Assembly (NCBI GenBank): GCA_003164035.1
Contig: PLRS01000066.1
Coordinates: forward strand, 1 to 54,759
Direction: 5' to 3'
Length of the DNA stretch: 54,759 nucleotides
From: Bryobacterales bacterium
GTDB lineage: Bacteria > Acidobacteriota > Terriglobia > Bryobacterales > Bryobacteraceae
In this document: positions 42,640-52,278 of the stretch, one piece after another
How positions within the stretch are numbered: the stretch's first letter is position 1
How the letters are laid out: every line of letters begins with the position of its first letter
Notes under the pieces: model-generated
Databases searched by the model: none
What the model saw: the letters and a program-made list of their open reading frames with translations, nothing else
Told to the model about the DNA's origin: nothing
Made by a program: the position numbers and the translations under genes

Positions 42640-43290
42640 ATGAAACACTCTATGATCTCTCGAAAGCTTGCTGTTGCTCTTGTGTTGGCTATTTCGGCCG
42701 CTGCCGCCGAAGTTCCCTTGCCCGAGCTGCGCATTGAACCTACCACGGGCGGCTCTATCTTCTACATCAAGAATGTCTCTCCCGCGCCGTTGACGGCCTA
42801 TCTGATCGAGCTCGTCAATTACCCCGGAAGCTATTATGCGCTTTGGCAGGACGACCTCGCCTCGGAGCCGCTCGCGGCTGGCGCCGAACGCCGCCTGACG
42901 GTCGCAAATATGACCGTGGGCGCGGTTCCGGACTACGTCAAAATGCGCGCGGCGCTCTACGCCGACGGCACTTCCGCCGGTATTCCGGAACGTGTGGCGC
43001 AGTTGATCGAACGCCGGCATTTCACGCTTTCCGTCACCCGCGACTTGATCGGGCGCCTGGACAAAGCCCGCACCTCGGGTACGGAAAAAGCGGCGCTGAT
43101 CGCCGATCTCAAACAGTGGGCGGACAGTATGCAGCCGGGGAAACCCAGCCGGAATGCCTCGCAGGCCAGCATTAACCATGCGGCGGCGAAGAGCCTGATA
43201 CTGGATGCCGCGGCGAAGCTCGACACTCATCCGCTGGAGGAAACGCTGGCCGGCCTTCGCGCCGCCGAACGAGCGCTGGCCGAAAAGTAA
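42640..43290 (+). CDS. Secreted protein, unknown
   Basis: From ATG 42640 the protein is 216 residues (GTG 42634 is a possible earlier start). It has a signal peptide (RKLAVALVLAISAAAA) and an N-terminal beta-rich part (ELRIEPTTGGSIFYIKNVSP). A longer helical C-terminal half contains RDLIGRLDKARTSGTEKAAL and LAGLRAAERALAEK. I know no family name. It starts 6 bases after the DUF6807 gene. A palindromic repeat begins at the base after its stop codon. Confidence 0.65.
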   Translation: MKHSMISRKLAVALVLAISAAAAEVPLPELRIEPTTGGSIFYIKNVSPAPLTAYLIELVNYPGSYYALWQDDLASEPLAAGAERRLTVANMTVGAVPDYVKMRAALYADGTSAGIPERVAQLIERRHFTLSVTRDLIGRLDKARTSGTEKAALIADLKQWADSMQPGKPSRNASQASINHAAAKSLILDAAAKLDTHPLEETLAGLRAAERALAEK

Positions 43291-43393
43291 CCGCTCTCTT
43301 ACGGTCGCGGCTCGGAAATGCGCGAGTCGAAGCCGCGACCGTGAGGGAGCGGTTGCCGGGTGCGCGGCGGTAATTGCGAAAGCGAGCACTTAG
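43291..43393. repeat. MITE-like repeat, 5'-truncated copy 7
   Basis: This copy begins directly after the TAA (43288-43290) of the preceding gene with CCGCTCTCTTACGGTCGCGG, lacks the left outer end, and ends in GCGAAAGCGAGCACTTAG. Its right end lies 17 bases ahead of the cupin start at 43411 and leaves only the ribosome binding site GGAGG between. It therefore forms part of the leader of the cupin mRNA or separates the two genes. Confidence 0.85.
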
Positions 43394-43410
43394 ATACGGA
43401 GGACAAGAAC

Positions 43411-44061
43411 ATGCAAGCTCGATATTGGATTCCGGCCGTGTGCGGGCTCATCGTGGCCGGTGTCGCAGCCGGCTCGCCCAACTCTGGAGCGGAGAAGCTG
43501 AAGAACGATCAAGTGGTGGTCACCGAATACGTCCTGCACCCCGGTGAAAGTCTGGCGGTCGATGGCAAGTACCCCGCCGTGACAGTGTACTTTGAGGGAA
43601 GCTCGGCGGGATTCATGCCCTCCGGCGGCCGCTTAGCCACCAGCGCGGTCCGGCGCGGGGACGTGACCTTTAGCCCGGCCCGGACCGGCGCCATCCGGAA
43701 CGCCGGCAGTGGCGATCTGGATTTCGTGCGCACCGAGTTCCTGACCGCCGGCAAAGAGGAAACCTGGAGTGCGGCGGGCCTCTCGCCCAATTACAAGCTA
43801 CTGATCGAAAATCGCTTCGCCCGCGTGTACGACATCAGGATTCCGGCCCACACCAGGGAGCCGCAACACACTCACAAAGCGCGCGTGGTGGTGTGTCTGT
43901 CCGGCGCCATTCTGAAGCACCTGATGCCGGATGGCACCGAAGAGCCATCCACATTGAAGACCGGCGAAGTCGGGTGGCGCCGGGGCGCGACACATATCGG
44001 TCAGAACCTCGGCCAGACGGACCTCTGGGTGATTGCCATCGAGCCGAAGCGACTAAGATAG
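43411..44061 (+). CDS. Cupin-fold secreted protein
   Basis: This 216-residue protein begins with a hydrophobic signal (RYWIPAVCGLIVAGVAAG). It appears to be a two-domain cupin: an N-terminal half with VTEYVLHPGESLAVDGKYP and a C-terminal half with RIPAHTREPQHTHKARVVVC, whose His residues look like metal ligands. No reaction can be named. TACGGAGGACAAGAAC ahead of the ATG gives a good ribosome binding site. Repeat copies lie on both sides. Confidence 0.72.
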   Translation: MQARYWIPAVCGLIVAGVAAGSPNSGAEKLKNDQVVVTEYVLHPGESLAVDGKYPAVTVYFEGSSAGFMPSGGRLATSAVRRGDVTFSPARTGAIRNAGSGDLDFVRTEFLTAGKEETWSAAGLSPNYKLLIENRFARVYDIRIPAHTREPQHTHKARVVVCLSGAILKHLMPDGTEEPSTLKTGEVGWRRGATHIGQNLGQTDLWVIAIEPKRLR

Positions 44062-44100
44062 GCGGGACCACCTGCCCAGCGCGTTTCGGCGAGTTTTTTT

Positions 44101-44195
44101 CACAACTTCTAACAGTCGCGGCTCGGAAACGCGCGTAACCGAGCCGCAACCGCAAGGGAGCGGTTGCCGACGCCGTTCCCGAACTTCCTGTTTAG
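44101..44195. repeat. MITE-like repeat, diverged copy 8
   Basis: The core CAGTCGCGGCTCGGAAACGC and GCAAGGGAGCGGTTGCCG are clear, and the right end is GAACTTCCTGTTTAG. The left arm has lost its outer half. It lies in the 244-base gap between the cupin and the aldo/keto reductase; the rest of the gap has no gene. Confidence 0.75.
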
Positions 44196-44305
44196 CTCCG
44201 CTGTTTCGGGTTAGGGGCCCGGTTGCGGGTGTCCGGAGTGACCATTTCCCGACCGCCGCGCGCCCCCGCAACCCGCTATAATCGACGCTGGAGTCCGAAA
44301 TAGCC

Positions 44306-45511
44306 ATGCAACCATCCTCTCGCCGCACGTTTCTCGCCTCCGGACTGGCGTTGCCCGCCGCCGGACTGGCTCACGCCGAACAAGCCAACCCGTCCAAGGA
44401 GGTCAAATTCACCTATCGCACCCTGGGCAAGACCGGCCTTAAAGTAAGCTCGCTTTCCTTCGGATGCATGACCACTTCCGACGCCTCCGTCATCGAGCGC
44501 GCCGCCGATATCGGCGTCCTGCACTTCGATACCGCGCGCAGCTATCAGGGCGGCAACAACGAGCGCATGGTGGGCGCGGCGCTGAAGGGCAAGCGGCAGC
44601 GAGTCGTCCTGTCGAGCAAAACCGAGGGCGCCACCAAGGCGGAAGCCCTGGCCCAGCTCGATACCAGCCTGCGCGAGCTCGCGACCGATCACCTGGACAT
44701 CTGGTATCTTCACATGAAGAACAATCCGGGCGACGTCACCGACGACCTGCTGGAGGCGCAGCGCATCGCCAAACAGGCGGGCAAGATCCGCTTCGCCGGC
44801 GTCAGCACGCACTTCAACATGGATCGCATGCTGCCCTACCTGGTTAAGCTGGGGCAGACCGATGTCATCCTGACCACCTACAATTTCGCCATGCAATCGG
44901 TGGCCGAGGGCGCCAACACCGACCCGCAGGCGCCCAAATCGAACATGACCGCGGCCATCCGCGCGGCCCGAAAGGCCGGGGTGGGAATCGTGACGATGAA
45001 GGCGCTGGCCGGTGGCGTTTCCCGCGTGGGCCGCGGCGACCGCCTCTACGGCGCCGATCAGCGGGCACTTTCGAAGCAACTCAGCCAGCCGGGCGTGCCG
45101 GCGGCTGCTATCCGCTGGGTGCTCAAGAACGAGTCGGTCGATACCGCCATCGTGTGCATGACCGATCACGACCAGCTCGACGACAACCTGCGCGCCATGG
45201 CCGAGCTGTTTTCGCCCGCCGACGCCAGTCTGCTGGCCAAGCAAATGGCCTATATCGGCCCGCGCTATTGCCGCATGTGCGGCACCTGCGGCGGCGTCTG
45301 CGATAAGGGCGTGCCGGTTTCCGACGTGCTGCGCGTGCTCACCTACGCCGAAGGCTACGGCCAGTTCGCCCTGGCTCGCGAGCGCTACCTGCAGTTGCCG
45401 GAGCACGTCCGCGCCATCCGCTGCGAGGATTGCGCCGCCTGCTCGGTCGATTGCCCCCACGGCGTCAAAGTCCGCGAGCGCGTCAGCCGCGCCCAGGAGA
45501 TGCTGGCGTAG
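44306..45511 (+). CDS. Tat-exported aldo/keto reductase with two CxxCxxCxxxC motifs
   Basis: This 401-residue protein has a twin-arginine signal (SSRRTFLASGLALPAAG). The aldo/keto reductase barrel carries its tetrad: D75 in HFDTARSY, Y80, K105 in LSSKTEG and H136 in WYLHMK. The C-terminal domain has two iron-sulfur motifs, C322-C325-C328-C332 (CRMCGTCGGVC) and C373-C376-C379-C383 (CEDCAACSVDC), as for two 4Fe-4S clusters. This suggests electron transfer to or from a carbonyl or alcohol substrate outside the cytoplasm instead of simple NADPH chemistry. Cofactor export with Tat fits a folded, cluster-carrying protein. Substrate unknown; no redox partner gene is adjacent. Confidence 0.92.
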   Translation: MQPSSRRTFLASGLALPAAGLAHAEQANPSKEVKFTYRTLGKTGLKVSSLSFGCMTTSDASVIERAADIGVLHFDTARSYQGGNNERMVGAALKGKRQRVVLSSKTEGATKAEALAQLDTSLRELATDHLDIWYLHMKNNPGDVTDDLLEAQRIAKQAGKIRFAGVSTHFNMDRMLPYLVKLGQTDVILTTYNFAMQSVAEGANTDPQAPKSNMTAAIRAARKAGVGIVTMKALAGGVSRVGRGDRLYGADQRALSKQLSQPGVPAAAIRWVLKNESVDTAIVCMTDHDQLDDNLRAMAELFSPADASLLAKQMAYIGPRYCRMCGTCGGVCDKGVPVSDVLRVLTYAEGYGQFALARERYLQLPEHVRAIRCEDCAACSVDCPHGVKVRERVSRAQEMLA

Positions 45512-45534
45512 ACGCCGTCGTAACCGAGCCGTTG

Positions 45535-45558
45535 GTGGGGCAGGCGATTCGCCTGCCC
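45535..45558. repeat. Short hairpin repeat GTGGGGCAGGCG type, second copy
   Basis: GGGCAGGCG-att-CGCCTGCCC preceded by GTG forms a 9-bp hairpin shortly after the aldo/keto reductase stop. It matches the hairpin at 36658-36682 except for the loop. It may serve as a weak transcript-end structure. Confidence 0.7.
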
Positions 45559-45676
45559 TCTTCCGCGTTCCGCGTAGCGGACGCGGCGAATTTCGCTCGG
45601 CCCGTGGCAGGCGCAGACACCCGGCGTGCGCGGCTTACCTCGGCCGCTGATACGATGGGGATGTGGGAGATTTCCT

Positions 45677-45937
45677 ATGATGGTGATCGAGCTTCCCGAC
45701 GACCAGGCAGCGGCGCTGAAAGCGAAAGCGGAGGCGGCGGGCCTCACCCTCGAACCCTGGCTCAACACGCTGGCCGGAGCGGAGTCTCCCGCCGAGCTGC
45801 GCCCCCTCGAAACCGCGGCGAGCATTGTTCTCGACCGCATGCGCAGAGTTCCGCCTGAAATCATGGCGGCCATGCCCGAGGACGGCGCGAGCCAACACGA
45901 TCACTACATCTACGGTTGGCCTAAGAAAGAGGCATGA
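45677..45937 (+). CDS. Small antitoxin-like protein
   Basis: From ATG 45677 the protein is 86 residues. It begins VIELPDDQAAALKAKAEAAG, an amphipathic N-terminus like ribbon-helix-helix antitoxins, and ends DGASQHDHYIYGWPKKEA, a tail I have seen on small putative antitoxins. GGGAGATTTCCT lies ahead of the ATG. No toxin gene follows on the same strand; the next genes are the convergent VapBC pair. A role as a lone antitoxin or small DNA-binding protein is possible, but not proven. Confidence 0.6.
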   Translation: MMVIELPDDQAAALKAKAEAAGLTLEPWLNTLAGAESPAELRPLETAASIVLDRMRRVPPEIMAAMPEDGASQHDHYIYGWPKKEA

Positions 45938-45959
45938 CCGAGCTTTTCGCCCCGTTTGG

Positions 45960-46355
45960 TCACGGCGATAGCAGCCGAAGCTTCTGAATATGCTCGAAGT
46001 CGCATCTGTTATTCGTGGCTAGTGGTGCGCCGAGTCCAAGCGCCGTCGCCGCAATCCAGGCGTCTTGCGGGCTCAGTGAACGGCCTGCCGTCCGAGCGTT
46101 GGCCCGCAACGTCGCCCAGGAAGTACACAGCGTATCGTCGGCGTATACAACCCCGAAGCCGGCGATGAACTGTTCGAGAAGTGTGCGCCGCCGAACACCC
46201 CAACCAGCCGAAATTGCGCCCATGCGCATTTCCGCTATCGACATGAAGCACAGGGTCAGTTGGGAACCGCGAAGAGCGTCTACGTAGCGCTGCGCCGATG
46301 AATGCCAGTTGAAGATATAAGAGGCTACGTCGGTGTCGACGACGATCTGGCTCAT
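45960..46355 (-). CDS. VapC-type PIN-domain toxin
   Basis: This 131-residue PIN-domain RNase has the acidic metal-binding set in order: D7 in VVDTDVAS, E42 in SIAEMRMG, D98 in SPQDAWIA and an Asn/Asp near 115-119 (ATNNRCDF). That is the typical VapC pattern. Its ATG overlaps the antitoxin's TGA by 4 bases (46355-46352). It should cleave RNA, often tRNA or rRNA, when free of the antitoxin; the target is unknown. Confidence 0.9.
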   Translation of the reverse strand: MSQIVVDTDVASYIFNWHSSAQRYVDALRGSQLTLCFMSIAEMRMGAISAGWGVRRRTLLEQFIAGFGVVYADDTLCTSWATLRANARTAGRSLSPQDAWIAATALGLGAPLATNNRCDFEHIQKLRLLSP

Positions 46356-46537
46356 TCTTGTGGTGGAATCGCCGCGGCCTCGCGCCGATCCGTGTAGATG
46401 GCTGCGATGAAACGCTCGGTCTCGCCGTCAGGCGCCGGGTCCACGTGGCGTAAGAGCTCGTCGATCGAGGAGGGCCCCGGATGCACTACGACGGGCTTGC
46501 GGGCGACTTCGCCAAGTTTCAAGTTCTCGTCGTTCAT
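46352..46537 (-). CDS. VapB-like antitoxin
   Basis: From ATG 46537 this small protein has 61 residues ([20 protein letters not shown] and a C-terminal [20 protein letters not shown]). A GGAGG 8 bases upstream supports this start over the longer frame to 46615. The direct overlap with the VapC gene makes it the antitoxin by position. It does not look like AbrB-, Phd- or MetJ-type VapB in an obvious way. It is divergent from the DUF1175 gene. Confidence 0.75.
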   Translation of the reverse strand: MNDENLKLGEVARKPVVVHPGPSSIDELLRHVDPAPDGETERFIAAIYTDRREAAAIPPQE

Positions 46538-46588
46538 TACCGGCCTCCGAACACAGTTTACCGCATCCACGAGATGCATCCCCCGCGC

Positions 46589-46594
46589 TATAAT
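46589..46594 (+). promoter_or_regulatory. Possible -10 element just ahead of the DUF1175 gene
   Basis: A perfect TATAAT lies only 7 bases before the proposed TTG start at 46602. No strong -35 is found at 16-18 bases. Transcription from it would begin at or next to the start codon, giving a leaderless message. Confidence 0.35.
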
Positions 46595-46601
46595 CGGGCG
46601 G

Positions 46602-47654
46602 TTGAAGATTCGCATTGGCGCGGCGGTGGGGATTGTGATCCTGGCGGCGGCGATTGTCCCGCTAGGCTGTTCGGACCGCGCCTGGCCGGCGCCACGGATC
46701 TCAGTCGAGCCGCGCGTTCTGGTGGCGGATGGCTACGATACGGCCGTCCTTTCCATCGATGCTTCCCCCGGCGCCCCGCCGCGCGTTTCCCTGGAAGCGT
46801 CTCCGCACCTGGCGGCCATCGAAGACCTGACCGGTAGCGCGAGCCATTGGCGCGCTCGCATTCGCGCCGGGATCATCCCCGGGCACATCGGCGTTCAGGT
46901 AGCCTTCCCCGGACGGCCGGCGGCGCGAACGTCGCTCGTTACCACGCTCGACGCCGAGGACAGCGCCGAGGACGGCACGCCCGACTTCCTCCGCCTCACC
47001 GACGCCCATGATCGCGCCGCCTTCCGCCGCTGGTTCACCTACCTGGCCGAGGCACAGTATTTCGCCGATACGCGCGCGGCCGAAATCACCGATTGCGCCG
47101 CCCTCATCCGCTTCGCCTACCGCGAGGCTCTGCGCGCCCACGATGGCGCCTGGGCAGCCGGCGCCGGCCTGCGCGTGGTGCCGGCGCTCGATTCGGTGGC
47201 CCGCTATCAATACCCGTTCACTCCGCTGGGCGCGGCCCTGTTTCGGGTCCGCGCCGGCCCGTTCCGCCCCGGCGACCTGACCGACGGCGGCTTCCTCGAG
47301 TTCGCCGACGCCCGAACTCTGTGGCGCTCGAATACCCACCTGGTCAGCCGCGAGCTCGACCGGGCGCTGCCCGGCGACCTGTTATTCTATCGGCGGGATT
47401 CCATCCGTGCCGTATATCACAGTATGATTTATCTGGGTGGTAGCGCGTTTCGGGCCGGCGGCGGCCGCTACCTGATTTACCACACCGGGCCGGACGGAAA
47501 AGATCCGGGTGAAATCCGCCTGTTATCTACGGAGGATCTGATGCGATTTCCCCAGGCCGAATGGCGGCCGATTCCCGCGAATCCCCATTTTCTCGGGGTC
47601 TATCGCTGGAACATCCTGCGTGAAGCACCGGAGGGCGACCGTGCCGGCCGGTAA
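46602..47654 (+). CDS. DUF1175 (YfaT-like) protein, NlpC/P60-like
   Basis: This 350-residue protein has an N-terminal hydrophobic segment ([19 protein letters not shown]), a possible lipoprotein or signal anchor. After an Ig-like beta region (about 30-115) comes the DUF1175 domain. It carries [20 protein letters not shown] (C165) and [10 protein letters not shown] with [11 protein letters not shown] (H273), which has the look of the NlpC/P60 Cys and His motifs (DCSGL..., GDLLFF..., HVGIYLG). E. coli YfaT belongs to DUF1175 and is encoded with the alpha-2-macroglobulin YfaS, matching the gene order here. A peptidoglycan-directed hydrolase role is inference. TTG 46602 is the best start; it ends 14 bases inside the next gene. 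Confidence 0.83.
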   Translation: MKIRIGAAVGIVILAAAIVPLGCSDRAWPAPRISVEPRVLVADGYDTAVLSIDASPGAPPRVSLEASPHLAAIEDLTGSASHWRARIRAGIIPGHIGVQVAFPGRPAARTSLVTTLDAEDSAEDGTPDFLRLTDAHDRAAFRRWFTYLAEAQYFADTRAAEITDCAALIRFAYREALRAHDGAWAAGAGLRVVPALDSVARYQYPFTPLGAALFRVRAGPFRPGDLTDGGFLEFADARTLWRSNTHLVSRELDRALPGDLLFYRRDSIRAVYHSMIYLGGSAFRAGGGRYLIYHTGPDGKDPGEIRLLSTEDLMRFPQAEWRPIPANPHFLGVYRWNILREAPEGDRAGR

Positions 47655-50600
47655 GGGGGCGGTGCGGCTGGCCATGATTCTGGCCGTGGCCGCGTCCGGG
47701 CTCGGCCAGTCCGAGGACGAGCCTTACTTCGCGCTTTCTTCCAGCCGCACGTTTGCGTCCCATGCGAAGCCGTTCGTTTCGATGAGTAGCTGGAACGTGA
47801 ACGCGGTCGAGTTTCGCGTCTACCGGGTTCACGACCCCGTTCAGTTCTTCCAACAGATCGAGGACCCGCACCGCTTCGGCGAGCAGTCGCCGGCACCTCC
47901 GCGCGGCCTTACCTGGCTCGAACGCATTCATTCCTGGAAGCGTTCTCTGCGCGCCGGCATTCGCCGTTCGCTGCGCGCGCAGTTCACCGAATCGCCCAGC
48001 GCCCATTTCGAGAGCGCCCTTGCGGGTGGCGCCGCGCCCGCGGCGAATGGGCCCAAGGGCACGCATTTCGCCGAGGCTCCGCTGCTCAACTCGCAGCAGA
48101 TGGTGCTCTCTTTCTACCAGCCGATCAAGAGCCATGCCCGCTGGGAAGAGGAAACCATCCCGATTGGCATCGCCGATAAAGGCGTGTACCTGGTGGAAGC
48201 CGTATACGGGCAGTTGCGCGCCTATACCCTGCTGATCGTTTCCGACATGGTAATGGTCACCAAGCACGACAACCGGCGGATCGTGAATCTGCTGCTGGAC
48301 CGGTCGGGCGGGCAGCCGCTGCGGGGCGTGAAAGTAGACTCCATGGTGCGCGACGAATCCATCGAGGAGGTGGAATCGGATTCGAACGGGATGGCCGAAC
48401 TGCGCCAGCCTTCGTCGCCCGGCAAGGATCTCCGCCTGGTGGCCCACCGAGGCCAGGATTTTGCCGTCGCCAGCATCGACGCCGGCATGCTGAACAACCA
48501 GGCCGGCCAATGGACCGGCTACGTCTACACCGATCGGCCCATCTACCGCCCCGGCCACACCGTCCATTTCAAGGCCATTTTGCGAGTGCATAGCAACGCG
48601 GGTTATCAGGTTCCGGCCGGCCAGAGCGTTTCCGTGGTCATCCAGGATACCGACCAGAAAGCTGTCTACCATAAGACGCTGGCCACCAGCGCCACCGGTA
48701 CCATTCACGACGATATACCCCTGCCCACCGACGCTTCGCTCGGCTACTACAGCATTCAGCTCAAAGCCGGCGAAGACCAGATGGATGGCGATTTCGAGGT
48801 GCAGGAATACAAGAAGCCCGAATACGAAGTGCGCGTGCAGGCGGCCAAGCCGCGGGTGATCCAGGGCGACAGCGCTTCGGTCGGCTTCGATGCCCGCTAC
48901 TACTTCGGCGAACCCGTGGCGGGCGCCAAGGTGAAGTACGCCATTTACCGGACGCGCTATTGGCTGCCCATCTGGTACGACCCGGACGAAGATACAAACG
49001 AGGACACGGCGGGCTCTGACGCCGACGACGACTCGGGCGATCAGACCGCCGAGCAGGACGGCCAGCTCGATGTCGACGGCAAACTGACCATCAACCTCCC
49101 CACCACCGTTTCCGATCACAAGTACGACTACCGCTACCGGATCGAGGCCCGCGTTACCGATGCCGGCAATCGCGAGGTCACCGGTAAGGGCTATGTGTTG
49201 GCCACCTATGGCAGCTTTGCCGTCAACGTCCAGCCGAACCGCTATTTCTATGAGCCGGGCGCGCACGGATCGTTTCAAATCGGGGCGCGGGACTACGACA
49301 GCAAGCCTGTACAGACGCGCGTTCACGTCGCGCTGATGCGCAGAGGGAAACGCAAGTCGGACTCCCCGGAGACGATCGCCGCTACCGATGTCGACCTCAA
49401 ACCCGATGGCGCCGGCACCGCCAATCTCGACCTGCCCGCGGCAGGCGGCGCTTACCAGGTCCGAGTCACCGCCAAGACCCCGGAAGGCCGCGAGGTGGAA
49501 GACGACTCCTGGCTGTGGGTGGAAGGGGGCGGCGGCTGGCAGACCGCGTCCGGCGACGACCGCGGCGTCCAGATCGTAGCCGATAAGAAAAGCTACGCCG
49601 CCGGGGATACGGCGAAGCTGCTGATCGTCACCGGCCAGCCTGACACCGCCGTGTATATCAGCGTGGAAGGCCGCACTCTGCGCGACTGCAAACTGCTGCG
49701 CTCCACCGGCGCGACCGTGACTTACGAAGTGCCGGTCGGCGCGAGCGACGAGCCCGGCATCACCATCGCCGCTTCATTCGTCCGCAAAGGCGCCTTCTAC
49801 AACGGCGTGAAGTACATCAACGTGCCGCCCGTGGACCATCGGCTGAACGTGAAGCTCGACACCGATCGGCCCCAATATCTGCCCGGCCAAACCGCCCAAT
49901 ACAATATCCAGGTCACCGGACCGGACGGCCAGCCGGTGCCCCGCGCCGAATTCAGCCTGGGCGTGGTGGATGAGGCCATTTACGGCTTGCGGCCCGATAC
50001 CACGCGCGATCCGGTGGCATACTTTTTCGAGCGCGAATGGAACCGGGTGAACAGCGATATCTCGCTGGAGTATTATTTCAACGGCGAAGCCGGCAAGCGC
50101 CGCATGCGGCTGGCCGAACTGCGCCGCCCGACGCGGCTGGCCCAGTTGAAGCCCGACCGGCTGGTGCTGCCCAAGATTCGCAAGGCGTTTCCCGATACGG
50201 CTTTCTGGGCGGCCGATATCACCACCGACGCCGGCGGCCGCGCCCAGGCCAAGGTGGAGTTCCCGGATTCGCTCACCACTTGGCGAGCCACCGCGCGCGG
50301 CGCCACGCCCGATACCAAGGTGGGCGCGGCCTCGCTTAAAACCATCGTGCGCAAGAACCTGATCCTGCGCCTGGTGGTACCGCGCTTTTTCGTGCAGGGC
50401 GATGAAATCGTCATCTCCGCCCTGGTACACAACTATCTCGCCAACACCAAGACGGCCTGTGTATCGCTCGACCTCAAGGGCTTGGAGGTGCTCGACGGCT
50501 CTACCCGCGATGTCGAAATCCCCAGCCGCGGGGAAGTGAAGCTGGATTGGCGGGTGCGGCCGGCCGCGGTCGCGAGCGCCAGTATCGTGGGCAAGGCGCT

Positions 50601-52278
50601 TACCGATGAAGAGTCCGACGCCATGGAGCTCGATCTGCCTGTCGAAGTTCCGGGGGTGAAGCTCACCGGCGCTCGCGGCGGAACGGTAGCGCCCGGCGGT
50701 ACGGCTGCGTTCGATCTTGCTTTCCCGGAGCAGATTCGCCCCGGCTCGCGGCGGCTGACCATTCACCTTTCGCCTTCCCTCGTGGGAGCGCTTTTCGGCG
50801 CGCTCGATTACCTCACCAGCTTCCCCTACGGTTGCGTGGAACAGACCATGTCCAGCTTTCTGCCCAACGTGGTGGTGCGGCAATCGCTGCGCGACCTCGG
50901 TTTGAGTGTGGACGTGAATCGGGAATCGCTCGACGAAAAGATCCGCGCCGGCCTCGACCGGCTTTCCGAGTTTGAACATGAAGACGGCGGCTGGGGCTGG
51001 TGGCAAACCGACGAGAGCCATCCCTTCATGACCGCCTACGTAGTGGCGGGCCTGGCGCAGGCGCGCGCCGCCGGTGTCGAGGTGAAAGACGACGCCGTGC
51101 AAAAGGGCTCCGACTGGCTCCGCAAGGATTTGGCCGCCGATCCCAAGCTGGCCGGCGACCTGCGCGCTTATATGGCTTACGCGCTGGCGGCCGCGGGCCA
51201 AGCCGATCCGGCGGTGTTAAACGGGCTGGACGCCAATCGCGCCAGGCTCTCGCCGTACGGGCTGGCCGTGCTCGGCCTGGCTCTGGAACTGACCAATTCG
51301 CCGCACGCCGCCGACGTCGCCGCCGCGCTCGAAACCTCCGCCAAACAGGATGGCGAGCAGGCCTGGTGGCCGGCCACGCGCGACGACATGCTGGATTTTT
51401 CCGACGATGCCACGCCGGAAGCCACGGCTTACGCCGTCAAGCTGCTGGCGCATCAGCGGCCCTCGAGCCCGCTGCTACCCAAAGCCGCGCTCTGGCTCAT
51501 GAACCATCGCAACGAAGGCTACTGGTGGAATTCCACCAAACAGACCGCCATGGTGATCTACGGGCTAAGCGACTATCTGAAGGCGTCGCACGAGCTGACG
51601 CCGAATCTTACCGCGACCGTCGAAGTGAACGGGCAGGCCGTGCTGACTCAAAAAATAGACCGCCTCACCGGGCCCAATGGAGTGGAAGCGGGGCCCGAGA
51701 TCGCGCTCGATGAAGCGAAGCTTCAGCCCGGGGGGAACCACATCCGCGTGAGCGCAACCGGGCAGGGCCGGCTTTATTACTCGGCCCGCACCGAGGCTTA
51801 CTCCACCGCCGGCCGTTTCCAGAAGACCGGCACGGTTTCGCTCAACCTGCTGCGGGATTATTTCCGCCTGGTGCAGACGCGCCAGGGAGACCAGATCGTC
51901 TACGACACGGTTCCGCTCGCGGGGCCGGCCGCGGTGGGCGATATTCTGGCCGTCCGGCTCACCGTTACGGGTTCGGAATGGCGCTACCTCATGATCGAGG
52001 ACCCGATCCCTTCAGGGACGGAATTCATCGAGCGCGACAGCGTCTATCAACTGCGCAACCGGCCTCCGTGGTGGGAGTACTGGTTCACGCGCCGGGAACT
52101 GCACGACGATCGCCTGGCGATCTTTCAGACTTACTTCGCCGAAGGCCAGAGGGATTATTTCTATCTGCTCAAGGTGGTCAACCCCGGCGCGTTCCAGGTT
52201 AGCCCGGCGCGAGTGAGCCCGATGTACCAGCCCGGGGTGATGTCCACCAGCGAAAGCCGGCGCCTGGAGGTGAAATGA
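47641..52278 (+). CDS. Alpha-2-macroglobulin family protein with thioester motif
   Basis: From GTG 47641 (GGAGGG at 47629-47634 decides this start over GTG 47620) the protein is 1545 residues. It has a signal peptide ([16 protein letters not shown]), a series of MG domains, the region with [20 protein letters not shown] (family hallmark), and an acidic insertion ([20 protein letters not shown]). A2M domains then carry [34 protein letters not shown] and the thioester motif [14 protein letters not shown] (C1065, Q1068), followed by the helical thioester domain [20 protein letters not shown]. It should trap proteases in the periplasm by covalent linkage through the thioester. It overlaps the DUF1175 gene and the following membrane gene. 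Confidence 0.94.
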   Translation: MPAGKGAVRLAMILAVAASGLGQSEDEPYFALSSSRTFASHAKPFVSMSSWNVNAVEFRVYRVHDPVQFFQQIEDPHRFGEQSPAPPRGLTWLERIHSWKRSLRAGIRRSLRAQFTESPSAHFESALAGGAAPAANGPKGTHFAEAPLLNSQQMVLSFYQPIKSHARWEEETIPIGIADKGVYLVEAVYGQLRAYTLLIVSDMVMVTKHDNRRIVNLLLDRSGGQPLRGVKVDSMVRDESIEEVESDSNGMAELRQPSSPGKDLRLVAHRGQDFAVASIDAGMLNNQAGQWTGYVYTDRPIYRPGHTVHFKAILRVHSNAGYQVPAGQSVSVVIQDTDQKAVYHKTLATSATGTIHDDIPLPTDASLGYYSIQLKAGEDQMDGDFEVQEYKKPEYEVRVQAAKPRVIQGDSASVGFDARYYFGEPVAGAKVKYAIYRTRYWLPIWYDPDEDTNEDTAGSDADDDSGDQTAEQDGQLDVDGKLTINLPTTVSDHKYDYRYRIEARVTDAGNREVTGKGYVLATYGSFAVNVQPNRYFYEPGAHGSFQIGARDYDSKPVQTRVHVALMRRGKRKSDSPETIAATDVDLKPDGAGTANLDLPAAGGAYQVRVTAKTPEGREVEDDSWLWVEGGGGWQTASGDDRGVQIVADKKSYAAGDTAKLLIVTGQPDTAVYISVEGRTLRDCKLLRSTGATVTYEVPVGASDEPGITIAASFVRKGAFYNGVKYINVPPVDHRLNVKLDTDRPQYLPGQTAQYNIQVTGPDGQPVPRAEFSLGVVDEAIYGLRPDTTRDPVAYFFEREWNRVNSDISLEYYFNGEAGKRRMRLAELRRPTRLAQLKPDRLVLPKIRKAFPDTAFWAADITTDAGGRAQAKVEFPDSLTTWRATARGATPDTKVGAASLKTIVRKNLILRLVVPRFFVQGDEIVISALVHNYLANTKTACVSLDLKGLEVLDGSTRDVEIPSRGEVKLDWRVRPAAVASASIVGKALTDEESDAMELDLPVEVPGVKLTGARGGTVAPGGTAAFDLAFPEQIRPGSRRLTIHLSPSLVGALFGALDYLTSFPYGCVEQTMSSFLPNVVVRQSLRDLGLSVDVNRESLDEKIRAGLDRLSEFEHEDGGWGWWQTDESHPFMTAYVVAGLAQARAAGVEVKDDAVQKGSDWLRKDLAADPKLAGDLRAYMAYALAAAGQADPAVLNGLDANRARLSPYGLAVLGLALELTNSPHAADVAAALETSAKQDGEQAWWPATRDDMLDFSDDATPEATAYAVKLLAHQRPSSPLLPKAALWLMNHRNEGYWWNSTKQTAMVIYGLSDYLKASHELTPNLTATVEVNGQAVLTQKIDRLTGPNGVEAGPEIALDEAKLQPGGNHIRVSATGQGRLYYSARTEAYSTAGRFQKTGTVSLNLLRDYFRLVQTRQGDQIVYDTVPLAGPAAVGDILAVRLTVTGSEWRYLMIEDPIPSGTEFIERDSVYQLRNRPPWWEYWFTRRELHDDRLAIFQTYFAEGQRDYFYLLKVVNPGAFQVSPARVSPMYQPGVMSTSESRRLEVK

